From an uncultured bacterium (lineage in GTDB: Bacteria > Pseudomonadota > Gammaproteobacteria > Burkholderiales > Burkholderiaceae_E), in assembly GCA_903864485.1 (NCBI GenBank), contig CAIPGD010000250.1:1-6083 (forward strand): a stretch of DNA of 6,083 nucleotides, given 5' to 3'. The notes below the pieces were generated by a model, which was given only the letters and a program-made list of their open reading frames with translations, was not told where the DNA came from and did no database searches. Shown piece after piece: positions 1 to 6,070 of this stretch (position 1 is the stretch's first letter; each line of letters begins with the position of its first letter). Position numbers and translations under genes: made by a program.

Positions 1-278
1 CGGCGGGGCTGGCTCCATCCGGTCACGTCCTGACCCATCAGTTCCACCCGACCGCTCGTCGGCGCAAGGTCGCCGGACAGAATATTCACAAGCGTGGATT
101 TACCGGCGCCATTGGTGCCGATGACTGCATGAACGCTGCCACGGGCAATCTCCAGTGAGACCTGATTGACCGCAATCAATCCGCCCCATCGCTGGGTGAT
201 CTCCCGGCCCCGCAGCAGCGGTCCGGATTCAGCGGCCTTGCCGGAGACCCCTGATGGTTCGATCGCGGATCGCTTCAT
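1..278 (-). CDS. livG: ABC transporter ATP-binding protein, LivG family (partial, N-terminal part)
   Basis: The 92 complete codons seen here begin an ATPase subunit that powers import through the LivH/LivM pair; it acts on the cytoplasmic face of the inner membrane. By translation, a Walker A motif GTNGAGKST lies at residues 54-62 within HAVIGTNGAGKSTLVNILSG, followed by the usual strand ending in the PTSGRVELMGQDV segment. A short variable N-terminal tail of about 20 residues precedes the first beta strand. The start is the ATG at 278-276, which overlaps the livM stop as ATGA, with a strong GGAGGGG Shine-Dalgarno eight bases upstream. The Walker A has Thr where many LivG proteins have Pro, a tolerated variation. 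The Walker B, signature and LivG-specific C-terminal region lie beyond the window edge, so this is cut by the window, not broken. A LivF partner is expected further left. Confidence 0.93.
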   Translation of the reverse strand, partial: MKRSAIEPSGVSGKAAESGPLLRGREITQRWGGLIAVNQVSLEIARGSVHAVIGTNGAGKSTLVNILSGDLAPTSGRVELMGQDVTGWSQPR

Positions 279-1267
279 CCGCGCATCCCCTCCGCTTGGG
301 CGCGCCGAGACGATCGACCGATCAGGCGATCACGGATCTGGGCAGGCAACCCTACCAGGCCGTTGGGCAACGTGGCGACACTGGCGATGATGGCGAGGCC
401 CAGTCCAAGGTGCCAGTGTTTGGCAAATGCACCAAAGATCGCTTCGGACTGGAAGACTTCCTGCAAGAAGGCAAACGCAAACGCCCCGATCAGCGCGCCC
501 CGCAAGTGCCCGATCCCACCCAGGATGACCATCATCAGTACCGATCCGCTGAAGTGCCAGCTCATCAATTCCGGGTTGACGAAGCCATCCTTGACCGCGA
601 ACAGAAAGCCCCCGAGACCTGCGATCGCACCTGAGATGGTGAATGCGGCCAGCTTGTACGGATAGGTCTCAAAGCCGGTCGCCCGCATCCGCTGTTCATT
701 CACACGGATCCCTGCCAGCGCCCGCCCAAATCGCGACCGCGACAGCAGGCTCAGAAATCCAAAGACCAGGATCAACGCGAAAAGCGTAAAAAAATAAAGA
801 ATGATTGGGCGATCCAGATCAATTCGCTCACCCAGTACGGGCTTCATCATCAGGTAGATGCCATCTGTCCCACCACCCAGCGGAGTATCGTGAACCACGT
901 AATAGGCCATCTGCGCAAAGGCGAGTGTCACCATGATGAAGTACACGCCTCGGGTGCGCAGCGACAAGGCCCCCACCGCCATCGCATACCCTGCGGCCGC
1001 CAGCATCGCAGCGGGTAATAGCCAAGCCACAGAAGCTGGCCCATCCTGCGGCGAGAGCAGGACTGAAACGTAGGCTCCGATTCCGAAAAACGCAGCCTGC
1101 CCAAAACAAACCAAACCGGTCCCGCCGACCAGGAGTTCAAGACTCAGGGCCACGATGGAAAAGATCATTACCTTTGTAATGAGATCAATACCAAAACTGG
1201 CAGCCACCAGCGGATAGAGCGCCAGTGCCACGAAACTGGCGAGCACAAAAATCACCTTGAGTTTCAT
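275..1267 (-). CDS. livM: ABC transporter permease, LivM family (aromatic acid uptake)
   Basis: This 330-residue inner-membrane permease forms the translocation channel with the LivH-type partner encoded just upstream. The length is normal for the family. Strongly hydrophobic segments run through the protein. Family landmarks are the TGLVCFGQAAFFGIGAY stretch (residues 50-66), LRTRGVYFIMVTLAFAQ (103-119), GGTDG (133-136 region), the cytoplasmic loop NEQRMRATGFETYPYK (190-205) that contacts the ATPase, and GGIGHLRGA (250-258). The C-terminus is an Arg-rich cytoplasmic tail. The ATG at 1267 follows the livH stop by three bases; no good Shine-Dalgarno is seen (only TAGGGC directly before the start), so translation is probably coupled to livH. 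The family is named for branched-chain amino acids, but the adjoining benzoate-CoA ligase makes an aromatic acid the more likely cargo. That substrate assignment is inference. Confidence 0.93.
   Translation of the reverse strand: MKLKVIFVLASFVALALYPLVAASFGIDLITKVMIFSIVALSLELLVGGTGLVCFGQAAFFGIGAYVSVLLSPQDGPASVAWLLPAAMLAAAGYAMAVGALSLRTRGVYFIMVTLAFAQMAYYVVHDTPLGGGTDGIYLMMKPVLGERIDLDRPIILYFFTLFALILVFGFLSLLSRSRFGRALAGIRVNEQRMRATGFETYPYKLAAFTISGAIAGLGGFLFAVKDGFVNPELMSWHFSGSVLMMVILGGIGHLRGALIGAFAFAFLQEVFQSEAIFGAFAKHWHLGLGLAIIASVATLPNGLVGLPAQIRDRLIGRSSRRAQAEGMRG
287..293 (-). promoter_or_regulatory. Ribosome binding site for livG inside the livM 3' end
   Basis: GGAGGGG on the minus strand lies eight bases upstream of the ATG at 278. 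It sits inside the last codons of livM and supports the ATGA-overlap start for the ATPase over any downstream alternative. Confidence 0.75.
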
Positions 1268-1270
1268 GCC

Positions 1271-2152
1271 CTAGCCCGCTTTGAAGAGGCCATCGGGCTT
1301 CCACAGCAGGATCACGGCCATCAGGACATAGACGAGAACGCCGGCTGCCTGCGGCAGCAATACCTTCCCGAACGTATCGACAAAGCCGATCAAAAGTGCG
1401 GCAAGCAGCGCACCCCGGATCGACCCGATGCCGCCGATCACCACGACCACAAAACAGATGATCAGTACAGACCCCCCCATGCCGGGATAAACGCTACTGA
1501 CCGGAGCAGCCACCATCCCGGCGAATGCCGCAAGCGCCACGCCGGCCGCAAAGACCACCCGATACAGAAACTGGATATCAATGCCCAGGCTCTGCACCAT
1601 CTCGCGATTCGCGCTGCCGGCGCGGATCATCATGCCAAGACGTGTGCGTGTGAATACTAGATACATTCCAAGCGCGAGGACCATGCAGACGGCCGAGATG
1701 AAAATCCGATAGACCGGATAGGTCATCAAGTCACCCAAGGGAAGTGTTCCCGAGAGGATTTCGGGCGCCTGCACGCCGTGGACATCATCCCCCGCCAGCA
1801 GACTGCGTAATTCCTCGAAAACCAGAATTAATCCATAGGTCATCAGCACTTGCTGAAGGTGCTCACGTTCGTACAAATAACTATAAAAAATCCATTCCAG
1901 CACATAACCCAGCAGAATTGCCAACCCGACACCAACAATCAGGACCGAGAAAAATCCACCACCCAACGTCGCTGCGACGATCGGCGACAACGCGAAGGCC
2001 ATGTAGGCGCCGATCATGTAAAAGCTGCCATGGGCGAGATTGATCACGCCCATGATGCCGAAGATCAGGGTCAAACCACTCGCCACCAGGAACAGAAGCA
2101 GGCCGTACTGCAGCGAGTTCAGGCACTGAATCAAAAAGGTCGTCAAGCTCAT
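1271..2152 (-). CDS. livH: ABC transporter permease, LivH family (aromatic acid uptake)
   Basis: This 293-residue integral membrane protein is the second permease of the importer. Recognisable LivH features are GLTLIFGIMGVINLAHGSF (residues 26-44, with the family's NLAHG at 38-42), the ATPase-contact loop TRTRLGMMIRAGSANREMVQSLGI (about 168-191), and GGIGSIRGALLAALLIGF (240-257), ending in LWKPDGLFKAG. Length is typical. I place the start at the ATG at 2152-2150, which shares one base with the binding-protein stop (TGATG). A TTG one codon upstream would add one Met but is an unlikely start. No clear Shine-Dalgarno precedes it, so termination-reinitiation from the binding-protein gene is the likely mode of translation. 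Cargo is inferred to be benzoate or a related aromatic acid from the neighbours. Confidence 0.93.
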   Translation of the reverse strand: MSLTTFLIQCLNSLQYGLLLFLVASGLTLIFGIMGVINLAHGSFYMIGAYMAFALSPIVAATLGGGFFSVLIVGVGLAILLGYVLEWIFYSYLYEREHLQQVLMTYGLILVFEELRSLLAGDDVHGVQAPEILSGTLPLGDLMTYPVYRIFISAVCMVLALGMYLVFTRTRLGMMIRAGSANREMVQSLGIDIQFLYRVVFAAGVALAAFAGMVAAPVSSVYPGMGGSVLIICFVVVVIGGIGSIRGALLAALLIGFVDTFGKVLLPQAAGVLVYVLMAVILLWKPDGLFKAG

Positions 2153-3339
2153 CAAAGAAGACGACAGCCCCGACCAGGATCTGCCAGAGCCTTACTGGCG
2201 ACACCGATAATCTTGTTTTCTTTACCGATGACCTGCCGCAGGTAAATGTCCTGAACTGGGTTGTGGCTCTTGCCGAGGGTGAACGGACCGCGTGGGCTGT
2301 CAAACTTGACTTTGCTCAAGGCTTCTTCGAACTCTGCCTTTTTACTGATGTCCCCCTTAACCGCAGTCAAACCAATTTTGAGCATCTGTGCTGCGTCATA
2401 GCCCTGAACGGCGTAGACATCGGGCTGCAGCTTATAAGTCTTGGCATAGGCCAGACGGAACGCATTGTCCCGCGGGCTATTCAGGCTGTCGGCATAGTGC
2501 AGCGTCGTCAGGAGGCCCTCGGCCTCGCCGTTCAGCGCATCGAGCGTGCCATCAGTTAGAAAGCCCGGGCCATAGAGGGGAATCGTTTTCTTGAGCCCAG
2601 CCGCCGAGTAGTCCTTTAGAAACTTGACCGCACCCCCACCGGCAAAAAACGTATAAACGGCATCGGGCTTGGTCGCAGCGATCTCGGTCAACAGGGCCTG
2701 GAACTCCACGTTCGGGAATGGCAGGCTGAGTTCCTTGACGACCTTTCCGCCCGATTTTTCAAAACCCTCTTTGAAGCCACGCACCGTTTCATCACCGGTC
2801 GCGTACTTCCAGGTAATCGTCACAACCGTTTTGTGACCCTTCTGGGCGACGACCTCACCCATCGCGTACGCGGGCTGCCAGTTGCTGAAGCTGCTGCGAA
2901 AGATGTTCTGCGCACACATGGGCCCGGTCACCGCGTCCGAACCGGCATTGGGGACGATCATCAAGGTCCCCGTATCTTTGGCCACCTTAGCCATCGCCAT
3001 CGCCACACCGCTATGGACGGTTCCGATCACGACGTCGACGTTATCGCGCTTGACCAGTTTGTTGATGTTGTCCGTTGCCTTTGAAGGATCGCTTTCATCG
3101 TCGACCGAAAAATATTCGATCTCGCGCCCGGCGAGCTTTCCACCCTGCTCGGTCACATATAGACGGAAACCGTTCTCGATCGCAAGGCCCAGGGACGCGA
3201 AGGTACCCGTGGCTGGCAACATCAGACCGACCTTGAGTTTTCCGGTGGTCTGGGCGTGGGCCATCGGTGCTGCCAGCGTCAGGCTGCAGGCAAGGGCAAG
3301 GGTAAGGGCAGGGGCAAATCGTATTTTGTTCGTATTCAT
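2152..3339 (-). CDS. Periplasmic substrate-binding protein of the aromatic acid ABC importer (Leu/Ile/Val-binding-protein fold)
   Basis: A 395-residue type I periplasmic binding protein (Peripla_BP_6 family) that would capture the substrate and deliver it to LivH/LivM. Residues 1-29 are an export signal: a basic start with Lys and Arg, an Ala/Leu-rich core, and a likely signal peptidase I site after AHA. The mature protein opens with GKLKVGLMLPATGTFASLG (33-51), the usual first strand and ligand loop. VDVVIGTVHSGVAMAMA (101-117) and PDAVYTFFAGGGAVKFLKDY (225-244) are other typical lobes. YAVQGYDAAQML (309-320) is the conserved segment near the C-terminal lobe. The protein ends DPGRGCRLL, a tail I associate with benzoate-cluster binding proteins. 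The ATG at 3339 has a good GAGGAG seven bases upstream. The signal core is encoded by imperfect hexamer repeats. Ligand is inferred from context and could be a substituted benzoate. Confidence 0.93.
   Translation of the reverse strand: MNTNKIRFAPALTLALACSLTLAAPMAHAQTTGKLKVGLMLPATGTFASLGLAIENGFRLYVTEQGGKLAGREIEYFSVDDESDPSKATDNINKLVKRDNVDVVIGTVHSGVAMAMAKVAKDTGTLMIVPNAGSDAVTGPMCAQNIFRSSFSNWQPAYAMGEVVAQKGHKTVVTITWKYATGDETVRGFKEGFEKSGGKVVKELSLPFPNVEFQALLTEIAATKPDAVYTFFAGGGAVKFLKDYSAAGLKKTIPLYGPGFLTDGTLDALNGEAEGLLTTLHYADSLNSPRDNAFRLAYAKTYKLQPDVYAVQGYDAAQMLKIGLTAVKGDISKKAEFEEALSKVKFDSPRGPFTLGKSHNPVQDIYLRQVIGKENKIIGVASKALADPGRGCRLL
3291..3314. repeat. Imperfect hexanucleotide repeat in the signal-peptide coding region
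   Basis: Four consecutive 6-base units read on the plus strand as CAAGGG, CAAGGG, TAAGGG and CAGGGG. On the coding (minus) strand they encode the Ala/Leu/Thr-rich hydrophobic core of the signal peptide. Gain or loss of a unit would lengthen or shorten the core by two residues without shifting frame. Confidence 0.7.
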
Positions 3340-3346
3340 TCAATAT

Positions 3347-3352
3347 CTCCTC
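3347..3352 (-). promoter_or_regulatory. Ribosome binding site of the binding-protein gene, overlapping the hydrolase stop
   Basis: GAGGAG lies seven bases upstream of the ATG at 3339 and shares two bases with the TGA stop of the hydrolase gene (3353-3351). It fixes the start. It is the same core as the ligase ribosome binding site, and gives the most abundantly needed transporter part a strong site inside a compact operon. Confidence 0.75.
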
Positions 3353-4184
3353 ACGGTGTGGACTGATCGCTATGATGCTGAAAAAAATGATAGATCGCTT
3401 CAATCACCCGCTGTGTTTGGTCACGGTGGGGGGAATGTCGGCAATTTGGCAATTCGACGAGCTCGGTTTGAGACGCTCGGCGCGCGATTCCTCGAATCTG
3501 TTCGAGCGTACCGTACTCATCATCGAGGCCCTGAATGGCCAGTAATGGGCAGGTTATGGCGTGCAGTTCGGACTCTATCGTCCAGCTCGAAAACGCCGGG
3601 TCCAACCAGGCGTTATTCCAGCCCCAGAATGCCGAATCTGGATCCCGATGAAAGCGGACCAGGCGCTGGCGCAAACCAGATTCCAGGTAGGCCTTGCGTG
3701 CGCGGGCGATGCCCTTCAGGCATACGTCTTCAACCATGATGTGCGGCGCCAGAACGACCGTCGCGGCAACCTGCTCGGTAAATCGAGCGGCGTATAGCAA
3801 CGCAATCGAGCCACCATCGCTATGACCTAGCAGACCAAGGCGCTCTCGCCGGGGATCGACGCCAAGCGTCTCCAATAATGCTGGCAAGACTTCGTAAGCT
3901 TGCTGGTGCATGAAGTCGGTCCCCCAATGTTCATCTGGGGCCCGCGGGCTAGATTGGCCATAGCCCGGGCGGGAGTAAACCAAACCTTGGCAATCCAGAG
4001 CAGCGCAAAGTCGCGTAGGAAAGTCTTGCCACAGGGCGACCGAACCGAGTCCTTCGTGCAGGAACACCCACAGCGGCCGTCCAACGCGCTCCCGGCCGAC
4101 CCACCGGTATTCAATCGACACGGTCTGGTTTCGCCAGCGAATATCGGCGAATTCAACCAATACAGAGGAAAGGTCGAGATTCAT
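3351..4184 (-). CDS. Alpha/beta-fold hydrolase of a benzoate-type catabolic cluster
   Basis: A 277-residue, apparently cytoplasmic serine hydrolase (no signal peptide or membrane span). The strand and oxyanion loop LWVFLHEGLGSVALWQDFP (residues 38-56) contains the His-Glu-Gly turn at 43-45. The nucleophile elbow is GHSDGG (120-125), giving Ser122. The acid is Asp221 or Asp222 in IQGLDDEYGT, and His250 in NCRHSPHRD is the likely catalytic base. All triad positions are present, so it should be active. It lies 60 nt after the ligase and 11 nt before the binding protein, in the same operon. The ATG at 4184 lacks a clear Shine-Dalgarno, and no other ATG lies upstream in frame before a TGA. Function is undetermined: an aryl ester hydrolase that frees benzoate, a thioesterase that recycles CoA, and a lactone hydrolase of the ring-cleavage route are all possible. 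Confidence 0.88.
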   Translation of the reverse strand: MNLDLSSVLVEFADIRWRNQTVSIEYRWVGRERVGRPLWVFLHEGLGSVALWQDFPTRLCAALDCQGLVYSRPGYGQSSPRAPDEHWGTDFMHQQAYEVLPALLETLGVDPRRERLGLLGHSDGGSIALLYAARFTEQVAATVVLAPHIMVEDVCLKGIARARKAYLESGLRQRLVRFHRDPDSAFWGWNNAWLDPAFSSWTIESELHAITCPLLAIQGLDDEYGTLEQIRGIARRASQTELVELPNCRHSPHRDQTQRVIEAIYHFFQHHSDQSTP

Positions 4185-4248
4185 CAGGGGATCTGGTCGG
4201 TCTCGTATTAAATCGAGTGCTCAATCGAGTGCTCAATCTCGTATTCAT
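4153..4248 (-). other. Possible 31-codon coupling ORF between ligase and hydrolase
   Basis: An ATG at 4248-4246 overlaps the ligase stop as ATGA and opens a 31-codon frame ending in TGA at 4155-4153, about 30 bases inside the hydrolase gene in a different frame. The product would start with four related tetrapeptides (MNTR, LSTR, LSTR, FNTR) because it is written in the 12-nt repeat. It is unlikely to be a functional protein. Its layout could, however, let ribosomes leaving the ligase reinitiate and reach the hydrolase start, which has no visible ribosome binding site. Its own Shine-Dalgarno is poor. This is a hypothesis based on layout only. Confidence 0.2.
4201..4248. repeat. Four-unit 12-nt tandem repeat in the ligase-hydrolase spacer
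   Basis: On the minus strand the 48 bases divide into ATGAATACGAGA, TTGAGCACTCGA, TTGAGCACTCGA and TTTAATACGAGA. The two middle units are identical; the outer two match each other at 10 of 12 positions and match the middle ones less well, giving an A-B-B-A order. The first unit includes the ligase stop codon. The repeat makes up most of the 60-nt spacer. Confidence 0.85.
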
Positions 4249-5903
4249 GAATGACGCTCGCGCTCCAGGGCACGCAAGCGAAAGCGCTGAATCTTGCCGG
4301 TCGCAGTCTTGGGCAATTCACCGACAAATTCGACCGAACGAGGGTACTTATGGGGTGCGAGCCGCTCTTTGACGAAAGCCTTAAGTTCGTCTTCGGTCAC
4401 GGTTGTATCAGCACCAGCACCAGCACCAGCGCCCGTACTCGGTTTGAGAACGACAAACGCCTTGCTCTTGGTCAAGCCCTGGGCATCTTCAGTACCAATC
4501 ACGGCCGCCTCGAGAACGCTGGGATGCTGCGCGAGTGTCGCCTCGACCTCAAATGGACTGACATAGATGCCGCTGACTTTGATCATGTCATCGCTTCGAC
4601 CACCGTAGGTGTAACTGCCGTCTTCGTTTCGAACGTACTTGTCGCCGCTCTTGGTCCAGGCGCCCTGGAAGGTTTCCCGTGTCTTCTCCCGACTACCCCA
4701 GTACAGCAGAGCCGCACTAGGCCCCTGAATATAGAGATCCCCGAGTTCCCCGTCGGGCACGGCGGCACCGTGTTCGTCGCGCAATTCAACCGAATAGCCC
4801 GGCACCGGCCAGCCTGTCGTCCCGTAGCGCACGCGCTCGGGTCGGTTGGAGAGAAAAATATGCAGCATCTCGGTCGACCCGATACCGTCCAGGATATCGA
4901 CGGCAAAGTGACGCTTGAAGCGCTCGCCCAATTCAGCCGGGAGCGCCTCGCCGGCGGAAGACACCAGACGAAGGGCGACTGCGTCCCGCGCAGGCAACCG
5001 TTCGCTGGCCAGGATGGCCGCAAAACCGGTCGGCGCTCCGAAGAAGACCGTCGGCCGGAAACCGCCGATCTCCCCGCGCCAGCGCTTAAAAATAGCCTCC
5101 GGCGTGGGGCGCTCCCCCATCAGGAGGGTGGTCGCGCCGACACTGAGGGGAAAAGTCAGCGCGTTGCCAAGACCGTAAGCAAAGAAGAGTTTGGCGGCCG
5201 AAAAACAGACGTCCCGCTCGGTGAGGTGCAGAACGTTTCTGCCATAGAGTTGCGCCGTCCAGAAGAGGTTGGCATGGGTATGGACTGTGCCTTTGGGCCG
5301 TCCAGTTGAACCCGAAGAGTAGAGCCAGAATGCAGGATCATCTGCACCCGTGCGGGCTGGTCCGCGGGCTGGAGAATGCGCGTGGATCAAGGTCTCGATG
5401 TCGGTCACCTGAAAGCCTGCAGAGTTTGCCACTGGCTGCGACACGATGATTGTCTGCACCTCGTGACTCGCGCGACCCAGCGCACCTGCCAGCGTTGGGA
5501 GCAGCGCACCGGAAGCCAGCACTGCCTGCGCACGAGAATTTTCCAACAAATACGCGCAGTCATCGGCCGGCAAAAGCGTGTTCACCGCAACCGGAACCAG
5601 ACCTGCGTAGAGCGCGCCAAGAAAGCTGACTGGCCAGTCCAGACCATCATGCATCAGAAGCAGAACACGCTCTTCACGGCGCAGGCCCAGCGCCCGCAGT
5701 CCCTCAGCCAGACGTCGAACCCGGTCCTCCAGCTCACCAAAGGACAGCGTCCCAGAATCATCGACAAAGGCGGTTTTGTCCGGGCGCTGCGCATTGCAGT
5801 CCAGCAGGTACTGCCCGACATTGAATCGTTCGGGTGGACCACCGAGGTCCGATTGCGCCTCCAGACTGGCTGGCTGAAGCGAAACAGATACGGGCTGCGT
5901 CAT
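4245..5903 (-). CDS. bclA: Benzoate-CoA ligase (AMP-forming)
   Basis: A 552-residue cytoplasmic acyl-adenylate-forming enzyme: benzoate + ATP + CoA gives benzoyl-CoA, AMP and pyrophosphate, the entry step of the aerobic box and anaerobic benzoyl-CoA pathways. The ATP/phosphate loop YSSGSTGRPKG is at 195-205, and AKLFFAYGLGN at 237-247 probably lines the aryl pocket. GIGSTEMLHIFLSN at 340-353, with His348, is the hallmark sequence of this ligase family. The ribose-binding SGD is at 419-421, YGGRSDDMIKVSGIYVSP spans 433-450, and the C-terminal PKTATGKIQR at 531-540 holds catalytic Lys537. Nothing essential is missing. I chose the ATG at 5903 because GAGGAG lies seven bases upstream; an open frame runs back to a TTG at 6017 but its extra 38 residues look unlike the family. 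A Gly-Ala repeat at 491-498 lies in a C-domain loop. Related substrates (fluoro- or aminobenzoates) are possible. Confidence 0.95.
   Translation of the reverse strand: MTQPVSVSLQPASLEAQSDLGGPPERFNVGQYLLDCNAQRPDKTAFVDDSGTLSFGELEDRVRRLAEGLRALGLRREERVLLLMHDGLDWPVSFLGALYAGLVPVAVNTLLPADDCAYLLENSRAQAVLASGALLPTLAGALGRASHEVQTIIVSQPVANSAGFQVTDIETLIHAHSPARGPARTGADDPAFWLYSSGSTGRPKGTVHTHANLFWTAQLYGRNVLHLTERDVCFSAAKLFFAYGLGNALTFPLSVGATTLLMGERPTPEAIFKRWRGEIGGFRPTVFFGAPTGFAAILASERLPARDAVALRLVSSAGEALPAELGERFKRHFAVDILDGIGSTEMLHIFLSNRPERVRYGTTGWPVPGYSVELRDEHGAAVPDGELGDLYIQGPSAALLYWGSREKTRETFQGAWTKSGDKYVRNEDGSYTYGGRSDDMIKVSGIYVSPFEVEATLAQHPSVLEAAVIGTEDAQGLTKSKAFVVLKPSTGAGAGAGADTTVTEDELKAFVKERLAPHKYPRSVEFVGELPKTATGKIQRFRLRALERERHS
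4410..4433. repeat. Hexanucleotide repeat encoding (Gly-Ala)4 in the ligase
   Basis: On the coding strand the sequence is four near-identical GGTGCT/GGCGCT units, encoding Gly-Ala four times at residues 491-498. It sits in a loop of the mobile C-terminal domain, between the hinge and the helix that leads to the catalytic lysine. Unit gain or loss would stay in frame. Confidence 0.85.
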
Positions 5904-5910
5904 GCGGTGT

Positions 5911-5916
5911 CTCCTC
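5911..5916 (-). promoter_or_regulatory. Ribosome binding site deciding the bclA start
   Basis: GAGGAG on the minus strand is placed seven bases upstream of the ATG at 5903. It decides the start in favour of MTQPVSV and against the longer open frame that begins with TTG at 6017. Confidence 0.8.
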
Positions 5917-5927
5917 GGGTGAACGTG

Positions 5928-5946
5928 CGACCGACTCTGACGGTCG
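5928..5946 (-). promoter_or_regulatory. Small hairpin in the bclA leader
   Basis: The inverted repeat CGACCG / CGGTCG has 6-bp perfect arms and a 7-base loop, and lies about a dozen bases upstream of the ligase ribosome binding site. The arms do not extend and no U-run follows, so it is not a terminator. It could shape the 5' leader of the operon mRNA or be a protein-binding palindrome. Evidence is limited to the pairing. Confidence 0.3.
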
Positions 5947-6041
5947 ATTCGCGAACTCGGCAAGCTTAGGGCAGTTACCAGCCGTCCGAGCCACGGCTTG
6001 ACTTGCCGCCCCCACAAAGTGGCAGTATCTTGCCGGTTACA

Positions 6042-6070
6042 ACCTTAAGAGCCGCGGAGTGCCATGTCAA
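6042..6070 (-). promoter_or_regulatory. Candidate sigma-70 promoter of the bclA-transporter operon
   Basis: On the minus strand a perfect -35 hexamer TTGACA (6070-6065) is followed after 17 bases by TAAGGT (6047-6042), which matches the -10 consensus at three of six positions. It points at bclA and would start transcription near 6035, giving a leader of about 130 nt. A weak -10 fits a promoter that is regulated or activator-assisted. It is the only pair with a consensus -35 and ideal spacing that I found in this region. Confidence 0.4.

Noticed and set aside
2153..2155. TTG as the livH start
   Set aside because: The ATG in the next codon overlaps the upstream stop as TGATG, a standard coupling arrangement, and gives the usual N-terminus.
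3271..3300. Lipoprotein signal with Cys18 in the binding protein
   Set aside because: The residues before Cys18 (Ala-Leu-Ala) are a poor lipobox and the hydrophobic core continues past it; an AHA signal peptidase I site fits better.
2882..3739. Open frame of 285 codons on the plus strand spanning the binding-protein/hydrolase junction
   Set aside because: It is antisense to two well-supported genes and crosses their boundary; the translation shows no family features.
4251..5309. Open frame of 352 codons on the plus strand, opposite the ligase
   Set aside because: It lies entirely antisense to a gene with all family motifs, has no recognisable domain, and long antisense frames are common opposite high-GC genes.
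5904..6017. N-terminal extension of the ligase from a TTG at 6017
   Set aside because: The extra 38 residues are Arg/Ser-rich and unlike the family, while a strong GAGGAG at proper spacing supports the ATG at 5903.
5998..6031. Plus-strand promoter with TTGACT at 5998-6003
   Set aside because: No acceptable -10 occurs at 16-18 bases; the nearest TATCTT is 22 bases away.
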